Assembly (NCBI GenBank): GCA_964585225.1
Contig: CAZPCZ010000014.1
Coordinates: 1-24,104 of the forward strand
Direction of reading: 5' to 3'
DNA: 24,104 nt
DNA from: CAZPCZ01 sp964585225
GTDB lineage: Bacteria > Patescibacteriota > Patescibacteriia > JACPHY01
The notes under the pieces were generated by a model, which had not been told where the DNA came from, did no database searches, and saw only the letters and a list, made by a program, of their open reading frames with translations. The translations under genes were made by a program, and so were the position numbers. This document shows, in pieces, positions 7,069 through 13,521 of this stretch (the first letter of the stretch is position 1; each line of letters starts with the position of its first letter).

Positions 7069-8187
7069 TCACTGCTTAATTGGCATCACGATGTAGAGGT
7101 ACCCCTCCCCCTCCACTGGCTTTAGTGCAACAGGGGCGACGGCGCCCGTCAACTCGATCGCGACCCGATCGCCTGGGATGACCGCGAGGCCGTCGAGGAG
7201 GTAGCGGGCGTTCAGGATTGTCGTCACCTCGTCCCCCTCGACCTCCGCATCAATTGAGGACTGGTGCTCGCCGAGCTGCGCGTTCTCGGACCGGACGATG
7301 AGCTGATTCGCCTTCGGGAGGCACCGGAGGGACACGTCATTCACCCCCGTTCGCGCGAAGAGGTTCGCCGCGCGCACCGTCGCCTGGAGCTCCCCGCGCG
7401 CAACACGGATGCGCGTGGACCACGACTGCGGCACGATCTGCGCGTAGTCGGGGAAGGTCCCATCAACGAGCCGCGAGGTCACCTCGAGGTTCCCGGCCAC
7501 GACGAGGAGCTGGCTCGAGGAAGGGTAGCAGGCGACCTCCGTGACCTCGTCGTCTGGGAGCGCCCCGAGCACGCGGAGGAGCTCGGCCACGGTCCGGCTC
7601 GGCACGATGATGGCGGTTCCCTTCGGGGCCGCATTCGCGAGGAGGGGGAGCCTTGCTTCCGCGAGCCGGTAGCTGTCCGTCGCCGCGAGCGTCGCGCTTG
7701 TCCCCTCGAGCTTCCAGAGGATCCCTCCGAGCTCTGGTCGGCTCTCTCCCGCCGCGGCAGCGAAGACCGTACTCGCGAGCGCGTCACGGAGCGCAGCGGC
7801 AGGCATTCGGATGGCCCCCTCGCGCTTGATGGTGGGGATGAGCGGGAACTCTGCGGCGTCCATCCCGCGCACCTTCGTTGCGCTCCCGCGGCACCGGAGC
7901 TCAATGGATCCCTCTGTGGCGGTGAGGTCCGTGCGGTCTTTGGGGAGGAGGTTCACGACGTCGGTGAGGAGCTTCGCGTTCGCGGTGAACGTCCCATCCT
8001 CATCCACCTTCCCTCGAAGTTGGTAGGTCATCGCGAGCTCAAGGTTCGTCGCGATGAGGGTGATAACTTTCTCCTCCGCGCGGATGAGTACATTCGAGAG
8101 GATGGGGAGGCTACCCTGTCGCGCAGCGATGTGCCCGATGAGGGTGAGTGCGGTGTGGAGGTTCTCTTGGGTGCACGAAAACCGCAT
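7069..8187 (-). CDS. dnaN: DNA polymerase III beta sliding clamp
   Basis: 372 aa, the full length of a bacterial beta clamp, which as a ring-shaped dimer tethers DNA polymerase III to DNA. The N-terminal domain begins M-R-F-S-C-T-Q-E-N-L and contains G-H-I-A-A-R-Q-G-S-L-P-I-L-S-N-V-L-I, the canonical clamp pattern. The ending Y-L-Y-I-V-M-P-I-K-Q matches the classic C-terminal M-P-x-(K/R) tail that lines the protein-binding pocket. ATG 8185-8187 has no SD. It lies downstream of dnaA on the same strand, 324 bases away, which is the usual dnaA-dnaN order. No frameshift or missing domain is seen. Confidence 0.97.
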   Translation of the reverse strand: MRFSCTQENLHTALTLIGHIAARQGSLPILSNVLIRAEEKVITLIATNLELAMTYQLRGKVDEDGTFTANAKLLTDVVNLLPKDRTDLTATEGSIELRCRGSATKVRGMDAAEFPLIPTIKREGAIRMPAAALRDALASTVFAAAAGESRPELGGILWKLEGTSATLAATDSYRLAEARLPLLANAAPKGTAIIVPSRTVAELLRVLGALPDDEVTEVACYPSSSQLLVVAGNLEVTSRLVDGTFPDYAQIVPQSWSTRIRVARGELQATVRAANLFARTGVNDVSLRCLPKANQLIVRSENAQLGEHQSSIDAEVEGDEVTTILNARYLLDGLAVIPGDRVAIELTGAVAPVALKPVEGEGYLYIVMPIKQ

Positions 8188-8511
8188 GTGCGTACTACTT
8201 TAGTAGTGGTGTATGTATTTCTAGAGTAAGTAGAGTGTTGGTGGATGGTGTGAGTTTTCAATAGACTGAGATGATACCCAAGGCTTTGTTTTCAGAAAAA
8301 AACCACCACCATTTTTTGAATCTCATTGTGGGCGAAGCACGCATGTGTGGTGTATGAGTTCTGTATGTGAGACTCCACTCCGCGTTCGTGGTGTGGAGAA
8401 TACGGTTCGTTTTCAAAAAGAGACGCACCACATCGTCCATGCTTCACACACATGGTGATGCGCGGTGGAGCGCGATGCGCTCTTCATGTTCAATCCCTGT
8501 GCGCGTCTCCA
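8188..8511. other. dnaA-dnaN intergenic region, candidate replication origin
   Basis: 324 gene-free bases, markedly richer in A/T than the flanks, including T and A runs (8288-8300, 8311-8317, 8411-8419). The 10-mer GTGGTGTATG occurs twice (8206-8215, 8347-8356), and several CACCAC-like words recur. A small inverted repeat ACTACT/AGTAGT (8194-8207) sits just before dnaN. I found no canonical TTATNCACA DnaA box. Location is the main argument for an origin, since many bacterial origins flank dnaA; a simple dnaN leader is the alternative. Confidence 0.35.
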
Positions 8512-9930
8512 TCACGCGTACAACCGTTGGCGAATGAGCTGGATATCCTGTCGGACCTTCTCATTCTGCTCAACCTCCTGAGTGATCTTGCCGTACGCGT
8601 GCATCGCCGTCGTGTGGTCGCGGCCGCCGAGCTCGTGTCCAATCGCGGGGTAGCTCGACTTCACCTCCTCTCGCATGAGGTACATGACGATCTGGCGCGG
8701 GATGACGAGCTCCTTCTTCCGGCTCTTCCCAATGAGGTCGGGAACCGGCACGTCGAAGAACTCGGAAACCGTCTGGAGGAGCTGTTTCGGGGTAACCGCG
8801 CTCTTCCGTGGGAGCGCCGAGAGCTGCTGGATGATGGATCGCGCGACCTCAACGGACGCCGGCACCTTGTGGAACTGGACGTACGCGCAGAACTTGTTCA
8901 GCGCCCCCTCGAGCTCGCGGACGTTCGACTGAATGCTCGTCGCGAGGAAGCGGACCACCTCTCCAGCGAGCGGGAAGTTCCGATCTCGACACTTCGTCTC
9001 GAGGATCGCAATGCGCGTCTCGAGGTCTGGAGTGCCGATGTCCGCGATCATCCCCCACTCGAACCGCGAGAGGAGCCGCGCCTCGAGCGCCGGGATCGCC
9101 TTCGGCGGGCGGTCGGACGTGAGGACGACCTGCTTGTCGTTCTGGTGGAGGTGGTTGAACGTGTGGAAGAACGCTTCCTGCGTCCCCTCCTTCCCCGCGA
9201 TGAACTGGATGTCGTCAATGAGGAGGAGGTCAACGCTCCGGTACCGATCATGGAACTCCTTCCCGCGGCCGCCGCGTACCGTGTGGACGAAGTCGTTCAT
9301 GAACTGCTCGCAGGTGACGTAGCGGATGCGTGCCTGCGGGAGCTGCTGGAGGACGTGGCTCCCAACCGCCTGGAGGAGGTGCGTCTTCCCAAGCCCCACC
9401 CCCCCGTAGAGGAAGAGCGGGTTGTAGGGCTTCGGCTTCGTTTCGACGACGGCGGACGCGACGGCCTGGCACGCGGCGTGTGCGAGTTCACTTCCCTTCC
9501 CAACCACGAACGAGCTGAACGTGTACCGTTTGTTGAGACCGTATTCGTCGATGACGGTCGGCTCACGCGCCGCAGCGGCAGCAGTCTCGACGTCGAACGC
9601 CGGTGCCGTACCAGAGACCGGTGCCGGCGCAGTGCGCGACGTGGCGCCGACGGTAGCGGTGACGCGCTCGTCTGCGTGGACGAGCTCAACGCGGTAGACG
9701 ACCTGGTGAACCTTCACCTGCGTGACGTTCTGGAGCGCGCGGAGGATGTGCGCGTTGAACTTGCTCTCGAGCCACGATTTCGTGAACGTATTCGGGACGC
9801 AGACAACCGCGCAGCGGTCGTCGTACGAGATGAGCGCGGACCCCTTGAACCACGTCGTGAAGTTCGGCTTCGACGTGAGGAGTTCGATCTCCCCGAGCAC
9901 TGCCTGCCACACCTGCGAGCAATCGAGCAT
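8512..9930 (-). CDS. dnaA: Chromosomal replication initiator DnaA
   Basis: 472 aa from the chosen start. It is an AAA+ ATPase that binds origin boxes and melts DNA to start replication. Domain I (about 1-85) begins with the typical V-W-Q-A-V-L-G-E-I and T-T-W-F. A low-complexity Ala/Thr/Pro linker (domain II) spans about 90-125. Domain III has Walker A G-G-V-G-L-G-K-T-H (about 176-184) and Walker B L-L-I-D-D-I-Q-F (about 236-243). Domain IV ends with the DNA-binding signature G-G-R-D-H-T-T-A-M-H-A. The frame is open to a TTG at 9987, but ATG 9928-9930 matches the family N-terminus and is preceded by AAGGA, unusually close. Gene order dnaA-dnaN, with rpmH-rnpA diverging, is the ancestral bacterial layout. 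Confidence 0.97.
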   Translation of the reverse strand: MLDCSQVWQAVLGEIELLTSKPNFTTWFKGSALISYDDRCAVVCVPNTFTKSWLESKFNAHILRALQNVTQVKVHQVVYRVELVHADERVTATVGATSRTAPAPVSGTAPAFDVETAAAAAREPTVIDEYGLNKRYTFSSFVVGKGSELAHAACQAVASAVVETKPKPYNPLFLYGGVGLGKTHLLQAVGSHVLQQLPQARIRYVTCEQFMNDFVHTVRGGRGKEFHDRYRSVDLLLIDDIQFIAGKEGTQEAFFHTFNHLHQNDKQVVLTSDRPPKAIPALEARLLSRFEWGMIADIGTPDLETRIAILETKCRDRNFPLAGEVVRFLATSIQSNVRELEGALNKFCAYVQFHKVPASVEVARSIIQQLSALPRKSAVTPKQLLQTVSEFFDVPVPDLIGKSRKKELVIPRQIVMYLMREEVKSSYPAIGHELGGRDHTTAMHAYGKITQEVEQNEKVRQDIQLIRQRLYA

Positions 9931-10000
9931 ATTCCTTGGGTCGCCCCTACACCTCCCCATCTTCACGTACCGCCTCGCGCCGCACAAGACCAGTCAAGTC

Positions 10001-10030
10001 TGGACGGATGGTGCATGGGCAGTGTATAAA
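10001..10030 (+). promoter_or_regulatory. Candidate promoter for rpmH-rnpA
   Basis: TGGACG (10001-10006), an 18-base spacer and TATAAA (10025-10030) resemble a sigma70 promoter in the dnaA-rpmH gap. The two nearest things to DnaA boxes in the window are also here: AGTGTATAA (10021-10029) and TTATCCAAA (10052-10060), each one base off the consensus. They could allow DnaA control, but one-off matches of this length are weak evidence. Confidence 0.35.
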
Positions 10031-10070
10031 AAGGTACAGGAGCAGGTCGGATTATCCAAACCACACGCGC

Positions 10071-10208
10071 ATGCCAAAACGGACCTACCAACCGAAGAAG
10101 CGCCGCCGCGCTCGCCGCCACGGGTTCCGGAGCCGGATGCACTTGAAGTCCGGTCGCAACGTGCTCCGGCGGAGACGGGCGAAGGGGAGGGAGCGCCTCA
10201 CGGTGTAG
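10071..10208 (+). CDS. rpmH: 50S ribosomal protein L34
   Basis: 45 aa, extremely basic. It begins M-P-K-R-T-Y-Q-P-K-K and contains R-R-A-R-R-H-G-F-R-S-R-M and the hallmark K-S-G-R-N-V-L-R-R-R-R-A-K-G-R ending R-L-T-V, so identification is secure. It is a component of the large ribosomal subunit. There is no SD directly upstream of ATG 10071; the nearest purine-rich stretch (CAGGAG) is about 28 bases away. It is the first gene of the rpmH-rnpA-yidD cluster, diverging from dnaA. The gap to rnpA is filled by repeat family B. Confidence 0.97.
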   Translation: MPKRTYQPKKRRRARRHGFRSRMHLKSGRNVLRRRRAKGRERLTV

Positions 10209-10212
10209 GGCG

Positions 10213-10272
10213 ATCCGAATACTCCGAATGCGACACCCGAATGCTCCGAACTCGGGTCATTCGGATGGAATT
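10213..10272. repeat. ATTCGGAT-type repeat (family B), copy 2, between rpmH and rnpA
   Basis: Inverted copies ATCCGAAT (10213-10220) and ATTCGGAT (10259-10266) enclose several CTCCGAA/CCGAATG words. The octamer is the same as in the livM-livG gap. The arrangement could fold into a hairpin in the rpmH-rnpA transcript and uncouple the two genes. Confidence 0.6.
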
Positions 10273-10313
10273 CGTAGATTGGGATCGCGTTCACCCGTAT
10301 CGCTACGAGCATC

Positions 10314-10691
10314 ATGCTTTCGAGGGCCCACCGCCTCCACAACCGACGCGATGTCGAACGGGTCTCCCGGATGGGGAGGCCCGTTCACGCGCCGAGCATC
10401 ACCGTCCGAGCGGTCCCGAACCGGCTCGGTCGCACCCGCGCGACCGTCGTTGCCGGGCTCAAGGCATCGAAGCGCGCAACCGTCCGGAACCGTGTGAAGC
10501 GCCTCGTCCGCGAGGCGCTCCGGCGGCATCTCCCAAGCATTCGGACCGACGCCGATCTCGTCGTGTACGTCAAACCCGTTGCCGTGGGGAAGTCCTACCG
10601 AGAACTTGCGGATGAGGTGGGGAGGACGCTGGGCCGCGCGGGGCTCCTCCGTGGACCGTGGGTGGATACCGAAGTGAAGAGGGAAGAGTGA
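10314..10691 (+). CDS. rnpA: Ribonuclease P protein component
   Basis: 125 aa, normal length. It is the protein subunit that helps the RNase P ribozyme mature tRNA 5' ends. It begins M-L-S-R-A-H-R-L and carries the signature R-A-T-V-R-N-R-V-K-R-L-V-R-E-A-L-R, the RNR motif of the family, near the middle. ATG 10314 matches the family start; only a weak GAG precedes it. The last codons (E-V-K-R-E-E) and the TGA stop are encoded by a 14-bp tandem repeat (family D). The true tail of the protein was probably altered by the repeat; the conserved core is intact. Confidence 0.95.
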   Translation: MLSRAHRLHNRRDVERVSRMGRPVHAPSITVRAVPNRLGRTRATVVAGLKASKRATVRNRVKRLVREALRRHLPSIRTDADLVVYVKPVAVGKSYRELADEVGRTLGRAGLLRGPWVDTEVKREE

Positions 10692-10701
10692 AGAGGGAAG
10701 A
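10674..10701 (+). repeat. Tandem GTGAAGAGGGAAGA repeat (family D), copy 1
   Basis: Two perfect 14-bp units (10674-10687, 10688-10701). They supply the rnpA stop and the purine-rich stretch just before the yidD start at 10704, so the repeat works as the yidD ribosome-binding region. Related purine-rich units recur at 11914-11940. Confidence 0.7.
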
Positions 10702-10703
10702 GT

Positions 10704-10970
10704 GTGAGAGCGAAGCCAAACCATCAATCCACAGCACTCCGGTGTGGCATCGCCGGGATCATCCAGTGCTACCAATGGACGCTCTCGCCAGACCATTCAT
10801 TTTGGGCGAAGGCGGTATTCCCGCACGGGTACTGTCGGTTCCACCCGAGTTGCTCTGAGTACACACGAATCTCCGTGCTGGAGCGCGGGGCGGTTCGTGG
10901 AGCACTGCGAGGGCTCTGGAGGGTCCTCCGGTGCAACCCGTTCTCGCGGGGCGGGGTGGATGAACCCTAA
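10704..10970 (+). CDS. yidD: YidD-family membrane protein insertion efficiency factor
   Basis: 88 aa. Contains the family core I-Q-C-Y-Q-W-T-L-S-P and the cysteine-rich H-G-Y-C-R-F-H-P-S-C-S-E-Y, followed by G-L-W-R-V-L-R-C-N-P-F, so it is YidD. The family assists the YidC insertase at the inner face of the membrane through an amphipathic N-terminal helix. GTG 10704 is chosen because it follows GGGAAG of the tandem repeat. No yidC follows, unlike the usual rnpA-yidD-yidC order. Instead the stop (10968-10970) overlaps the stop of a convergent transporter gene. It is slightly longer than a typical YidD at its N-terminus. Confidence 0.92.
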   Translation: MRAKPNHQSTALRCGIAGIIQCYQWTLSPDHSFWAKAVFPHGYCRFHPSCSEYTRISVLERGAVRGALRGLWRVLRCNPFSRGGVDEP

Positions 10971-11908
10971 CGGAACACCCCGGTCCCGAGCCAGAGCCAC
11001 GAGACGAGCGTGAGCGCGACGAGGGACGCCGGCGTGGAGGTGATGAGCGCGCCGGCGGTGAGCTCGCGGCCGATCCGGTACTCATCCGAGAGGACGAAGG
11101 CAGTCACCGCGACCGACGTCGCCGCGAGCGCGGTACCCACGGCGAGCGGGAGCCCGGAGACGCCGAGGAGCATGAGAATGAGGTACGTCGCGACGGCGGG
11201 GAGCACAATCTTCCCCACAACGAGCGCGGTCGCCCGCCCCCAAGGGATTCGGTCGAGCTTCAGCCCGTACTGGAACGCGCCGAGCGCGAGGAGCGCGGTC
11301 GGACCGGCAGAACCGGCGAGGATCGCGATGGTGCGGCCGACGAACTCTGGGAGCGCCCGGACGCCCACGAGCGGGAGGAGCGCACCCAAGAGTACGATCC
11401 AGAGGAACGGGAGCTCGAGGAGCTGGTGCCAGGTGGCGATCGGCGCCTCGCGCTTGCCGTGGCGGTTCAACGTGACGAGGGAAACAAACAGGACGACCAC
11501 AACGAGGACGACGGATCCAAGCGCAGCGTACACGGTACCCTCGGGCCCAAATGCGAAGGTTGAGAACGGGATGCCGAGGTACGCGGTCGAGCCGAACGCG
11601 AGGAGCATCGGACCGGTCGCGCGGACCTCACGGCGGGCACGGGAGAGGACGAGGGCGCCGAGCAACAAAACGACGACATGGGCGACGGCGAGACCGATGA
11701 GGTACCGAACGTCCGAGGCGGTGAGGCGCGCGTGGAGCGCCTGCTGGAATACGGATTCGAAGATGAGGGCCGGGAGCGCGACGTAGTACGCGTACGCATT
11801 GAGCCCGTGGACCGCGGCGCCGTCGAAGATGCCCCGTTTCCGGCAGAACCACCCAACCGCACCAATGCCAAATGTGGGGACGATGATTGCGAGGAGGGAA
11901 GAGAGCAT
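10967..11908 (-). CDS. AEC-family (auxin efflux carrier-like) transporter
   Basis: 313 aa integral membrane protein with about ten hydrophobic segments in the two-times-five pattern of the AEC/MdcF family of organic-anion or amino-acid-derivative transporters. The N-terminus has the typical P-T-F-G-I-G-A-V-G-W and, after helix 1, L-N-A-Y-A-Y-Y-V-A-L-P-A-L-I-F, matching the conserved L-P-A-L-I/L-F of AEC proteins. A conserved A-L-G-A-F-Q-Y-G stretch follows the mid-protein loop. ATG 11906-11908 has no SD. The gene converges on yidD with stops overlapping by four bases (TAG on minus, TAA on plus). Substrate is unknown. Confidence 0.85.
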   Translation of the reverse strand: MLSSLLAIIVPTFGIGAVGWFCRKRGIFDGAAVHGLNAYAYYVALPALIFESVFQQALHARLTASDVRYLIGLAVAHVVVLLLGALVLSRARREVRATGPMLLAFGSTAYLGIPFSTFAFGPEGTVYAALGSVVLVVVVLFVSLVTLNRHGKREAPIATWHQLLELPFLWIVLLGALLPLVGVRALPEFVGRTIAILAGSAGPTALLALGAFQYGLKLDRIPWGRATALVVGKIVLPAVATYLILMLLGVSGLPLAVGTALAATSVAVTAFVLSDEYRIGRELTAGALITSTPASLVALTLVSWLWLGTGVFR

Positions 11909-11913
11909 GGGAG

Positions 11914-11940
11914 CGAAGAGGGATGAGTGAAGAGTGATGA
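11914..11940. repeat. Purine-rich GAAGAGGGATGAGTGAAGAG repeat (family D), copy 2
   Basis: Two diverged units of the sequence seen as a perfect tandem at 10674-10701 lie just upstream of the AEC transporter start. This is the last left-half-type repeat I can see; none occurs further right. Confidence 0.5.
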
Positions 11941-11987
11941 GCGGGGATGCGAGCCCTCCCCCCGTAATGACTCCCCTTAGTATGGCA

Positions 11988-12030
11988 CAACATGGAACCC
12001 CCGCCCCCTCGGAGAGGGCGGGGGATGTTG
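11988..12030 (-). terminator. GC-rich hairpin downstream of the 12032 gene
   Basis: Outer arms CAACAT/ATGTTG (11988-11993, 12025-12030) and inner arms CCCCCGCCC/GGGCGGGGG with a short CTC-GGA-GAG apex form a long stem. It is immediately downstream of the minus-strand stop at 12032. No U tract follows, so it may be a terminator or an RNA-stabilising 3' end. Confidence 0.6.
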
Positions 12031-12031
12031 G

Positions 12032-13159
12032 TCACGGTGTGGCGGATGCCGGTGCGACCGCGGTGCCGATGCCGCCGGTGAGGACGCGAAACTCGTCCCA
12101 CGTCACAGAGCGGAACGCCGCGTTCGTGAGGAAGCGGTCGTAGATCAGCATCTCGTCCATGCCGTGCTGGTCCACACGCATGGGCTCGACCGTGGCGATG
12201 CGTTGCCAGAGCTCGACGCGGAGGACGAACCGCGCGCCCGGCAGGTGGAACACCGCGTAGGCGAGTCCAAGGGCGTGCGAGACGTAGAACGCCTGCGCGC
12301 CGAACGTGTCGAACGCGAAGCGAGCGGCGGTGCGTTTCCCGCGTTCGCTCATCTCGAACGCTGAGAGCGCTCGGCCCGGGTCGCCCTCGTACCGCTCGAT
12401 GAGTCGAGCGAGGAGGCGCGAGCGGTGGAACACCCGCTCCGGATGCACCGGACCCATCGGACGGCCGAAGAGCGCCTGGGCCTGCGCCGCGATGCCGTTC
12501 TCGGCCTCGCGGTCGTCGTCGCGCTTCGGGAGGAGCCCCTGGCCGACGAGGTGCGGCACGTCGTAGAGCGCGAGGAGGTCGTTCTCGTAGACCCATTCGA
12601 GCACCGAGAGCTCGTCGTAGGTCTCGTGGACGACCTCGCCGCCCTTCTCGCCCGCATGCTGGTGCCCGCCGCGCGGCTTGAACCACGCGATGTGGAACGC
12701 GCGCTCGTCGTACGGGCACGCGGGGCGCGGGCCGGCTGCCGCCTCGCGGCTGGCCTCCGGGATCGCCTGGATCGTAACGTGCGTGAAGCCGAGCCTCCGG
12801 AGCTTGCCGGCCTGCGCGTTCGACACCGGGAGCCCACGGATGCCGCCCTGCGGCTCGCGGAACGTCACGACGAGGATGCAGCCGCCGACGCGCCCGCTGC
12901 CCCGCCGATCGTCCACGCGGTTCACCTTCACGAAGAGCGAGCGCACGCGCTCCTTGAGTGCGCTCGGCACCGTGAGGTCGTAGCGATCCTCGGTGACGAC
13001 GGCGCGGACCTCGCCCTGGCCGTCGCGCTCTTCGCGGACGGCCGCGACGGTACCGTGCACACCGGCGACGACGCCGAGCGCGCGGCCGCCCGGGTGCTGC
13101 CGCTGATGGCGGCGACGGTCTCGGGGGTCCTTCCCCCAGTGCTGGCTGTCTCGGGCCAT
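12032..13159 (-). CDS. Protein of unknown function with strong expression signals
   Basis: 375 aa; I do not recognise a family. The N-terminal 45 residues are basic and Arg/His/Gln-rich (D-P-R-D-R-R-R-H-Q-R-Q-H). A beta-rich middle (about 45-115) has an S-L-F-V-K-V-N-R-V-D-D pattern. Then come a Cys-Pro-Tyr-Asp segment and an H/W-rich stretch (F-H-I-A-W-F-K-P-R-G-G-H-Q-H), and a helical C-terminal half rich in aromatic residues. No membrane segment is seen. The frame extends to 13264, but ATG 13157-13159 is preceded by GGAGGTG six bases away and the promoter's predicted start point falls near 13264, so the shorter form is right. The codon pattern is convincing, with no internal stop. It marks the beginning of the accessory region. 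Confidence 0.75.
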   Translation of the reverse strand: MARDSQHWGKDPRDRRRHQRQHPGGRALGVVAGVHGTVAAVREERDGQGEVRAVVTEDRYDLTVPSALKERVRSLFVKVNRVDDRRGSGRVGGCILVVTFREPQGGIRGLPVSNAQAGKLRRLGFTHVTIQAIPEASREAAAGPRPACPYDERAFHIAWFKPRGGHQHAGEKGGEVVHETYDELSVLEWVYENDLLALYDVPHLVGQGLLPKRDDDREAENGIAAQAQALFGRPMGPVHPERVFHRSRLLARLIERYEGDPGRALSAFEMSERGKRTAARFAFDTFGAQAFYVSHALGLAYAVFHLPGARFVLRVELWQRIATVEPMRVDQHGMDEMLIYDRFLTNAAFRSVTWDEFRVLTGGIGTAVAPASATP

Positions 13160-13180
13160 CGGCCCACCTCCGATCTTGTG

Positions 13181-13209
13181 GGACTCCCGCGAGCGATTCG
13201 TGGGAGTCC
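13181..13209. promoter_or_regulatory. Leader hairpin upstream of the 12032-13159 gene
   Basis: GGACTCCC (13181-13188) and GGGAGTCC (13202-13209) are perfect 8-bp inverted arms inside the predicted leader, about ten bases from the SD. It could modulate translation, or protect or terminate the leader RNA. A protein operator is also possible. Confidence 0.45.
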
Positions 13210-13270
13210 GGGGTTGAACGATCATGCTGCGGCGTGCGTGGGGTAGAATCCCCATTATCCGCAACCGGCC

Positions 13271-13299
13271 AATATACGCGGAAATCCGTCGCCTGTCAA
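13271..13299 (-). promoter_or_regulatory. Consensus sigma70-type promoter for the 12032-13159 gene
   Basis: Read on the minus strand: TTGACA (13299-13294), exactly 17 bases, then TATATT (13276-13271). The -35 is perfect and the -10 is 5/6. Transcription would start near 13264, giving a leader of about 105 bases. This is the best promoter match in the window. Confidence 0.75.
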
Positions 13300-13349
13300 G
13301 CGATGCTCGCGGTACCGATGGTGACCGCGTCGTTGCGCGAATCTCCGCT

Positions 13350-13471
13350 CAACCTGGGCGCAACCTGGGCGTCCCGCGCGTCACCAGCAATCGTCACGAT
13401 CGCCCCCTCCTCGGCACTTCGTGGGCAACCCGTGGGCAACGGGCCGGGAAGTGCCGGGGTGCGTGGGCAAC
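13350..13471. repeat. Short direct repeats upstream of the TIR gene
   Basis: CAACCTGGGCG occurs twice in tandem (13350-13360, 13361-13371). CGTGGGCAAC occurs three times (13420-13429, 13431-13440, 13462-13471), spaced 11 and 31 bases, close to one and three helical turns. CGGCACTT (13413-13420) and AAGTGCCG (13449-13456) form an inverted pair around the first two copies. This could be a binding array for a regulator or a recombination site; no gene product for it is identified. Confidence 0.45.
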
Positions 13472-13521
13472 GCTGGCATGGTGCAGGGCGCGCGTTGGCG
13501 GCGTAGGATGTTCGTCCAGCT

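Noticed and set aside
8452..10029. 525-aa plus-strand ORF
   Set aside because: Antisense shadow of dnaA.
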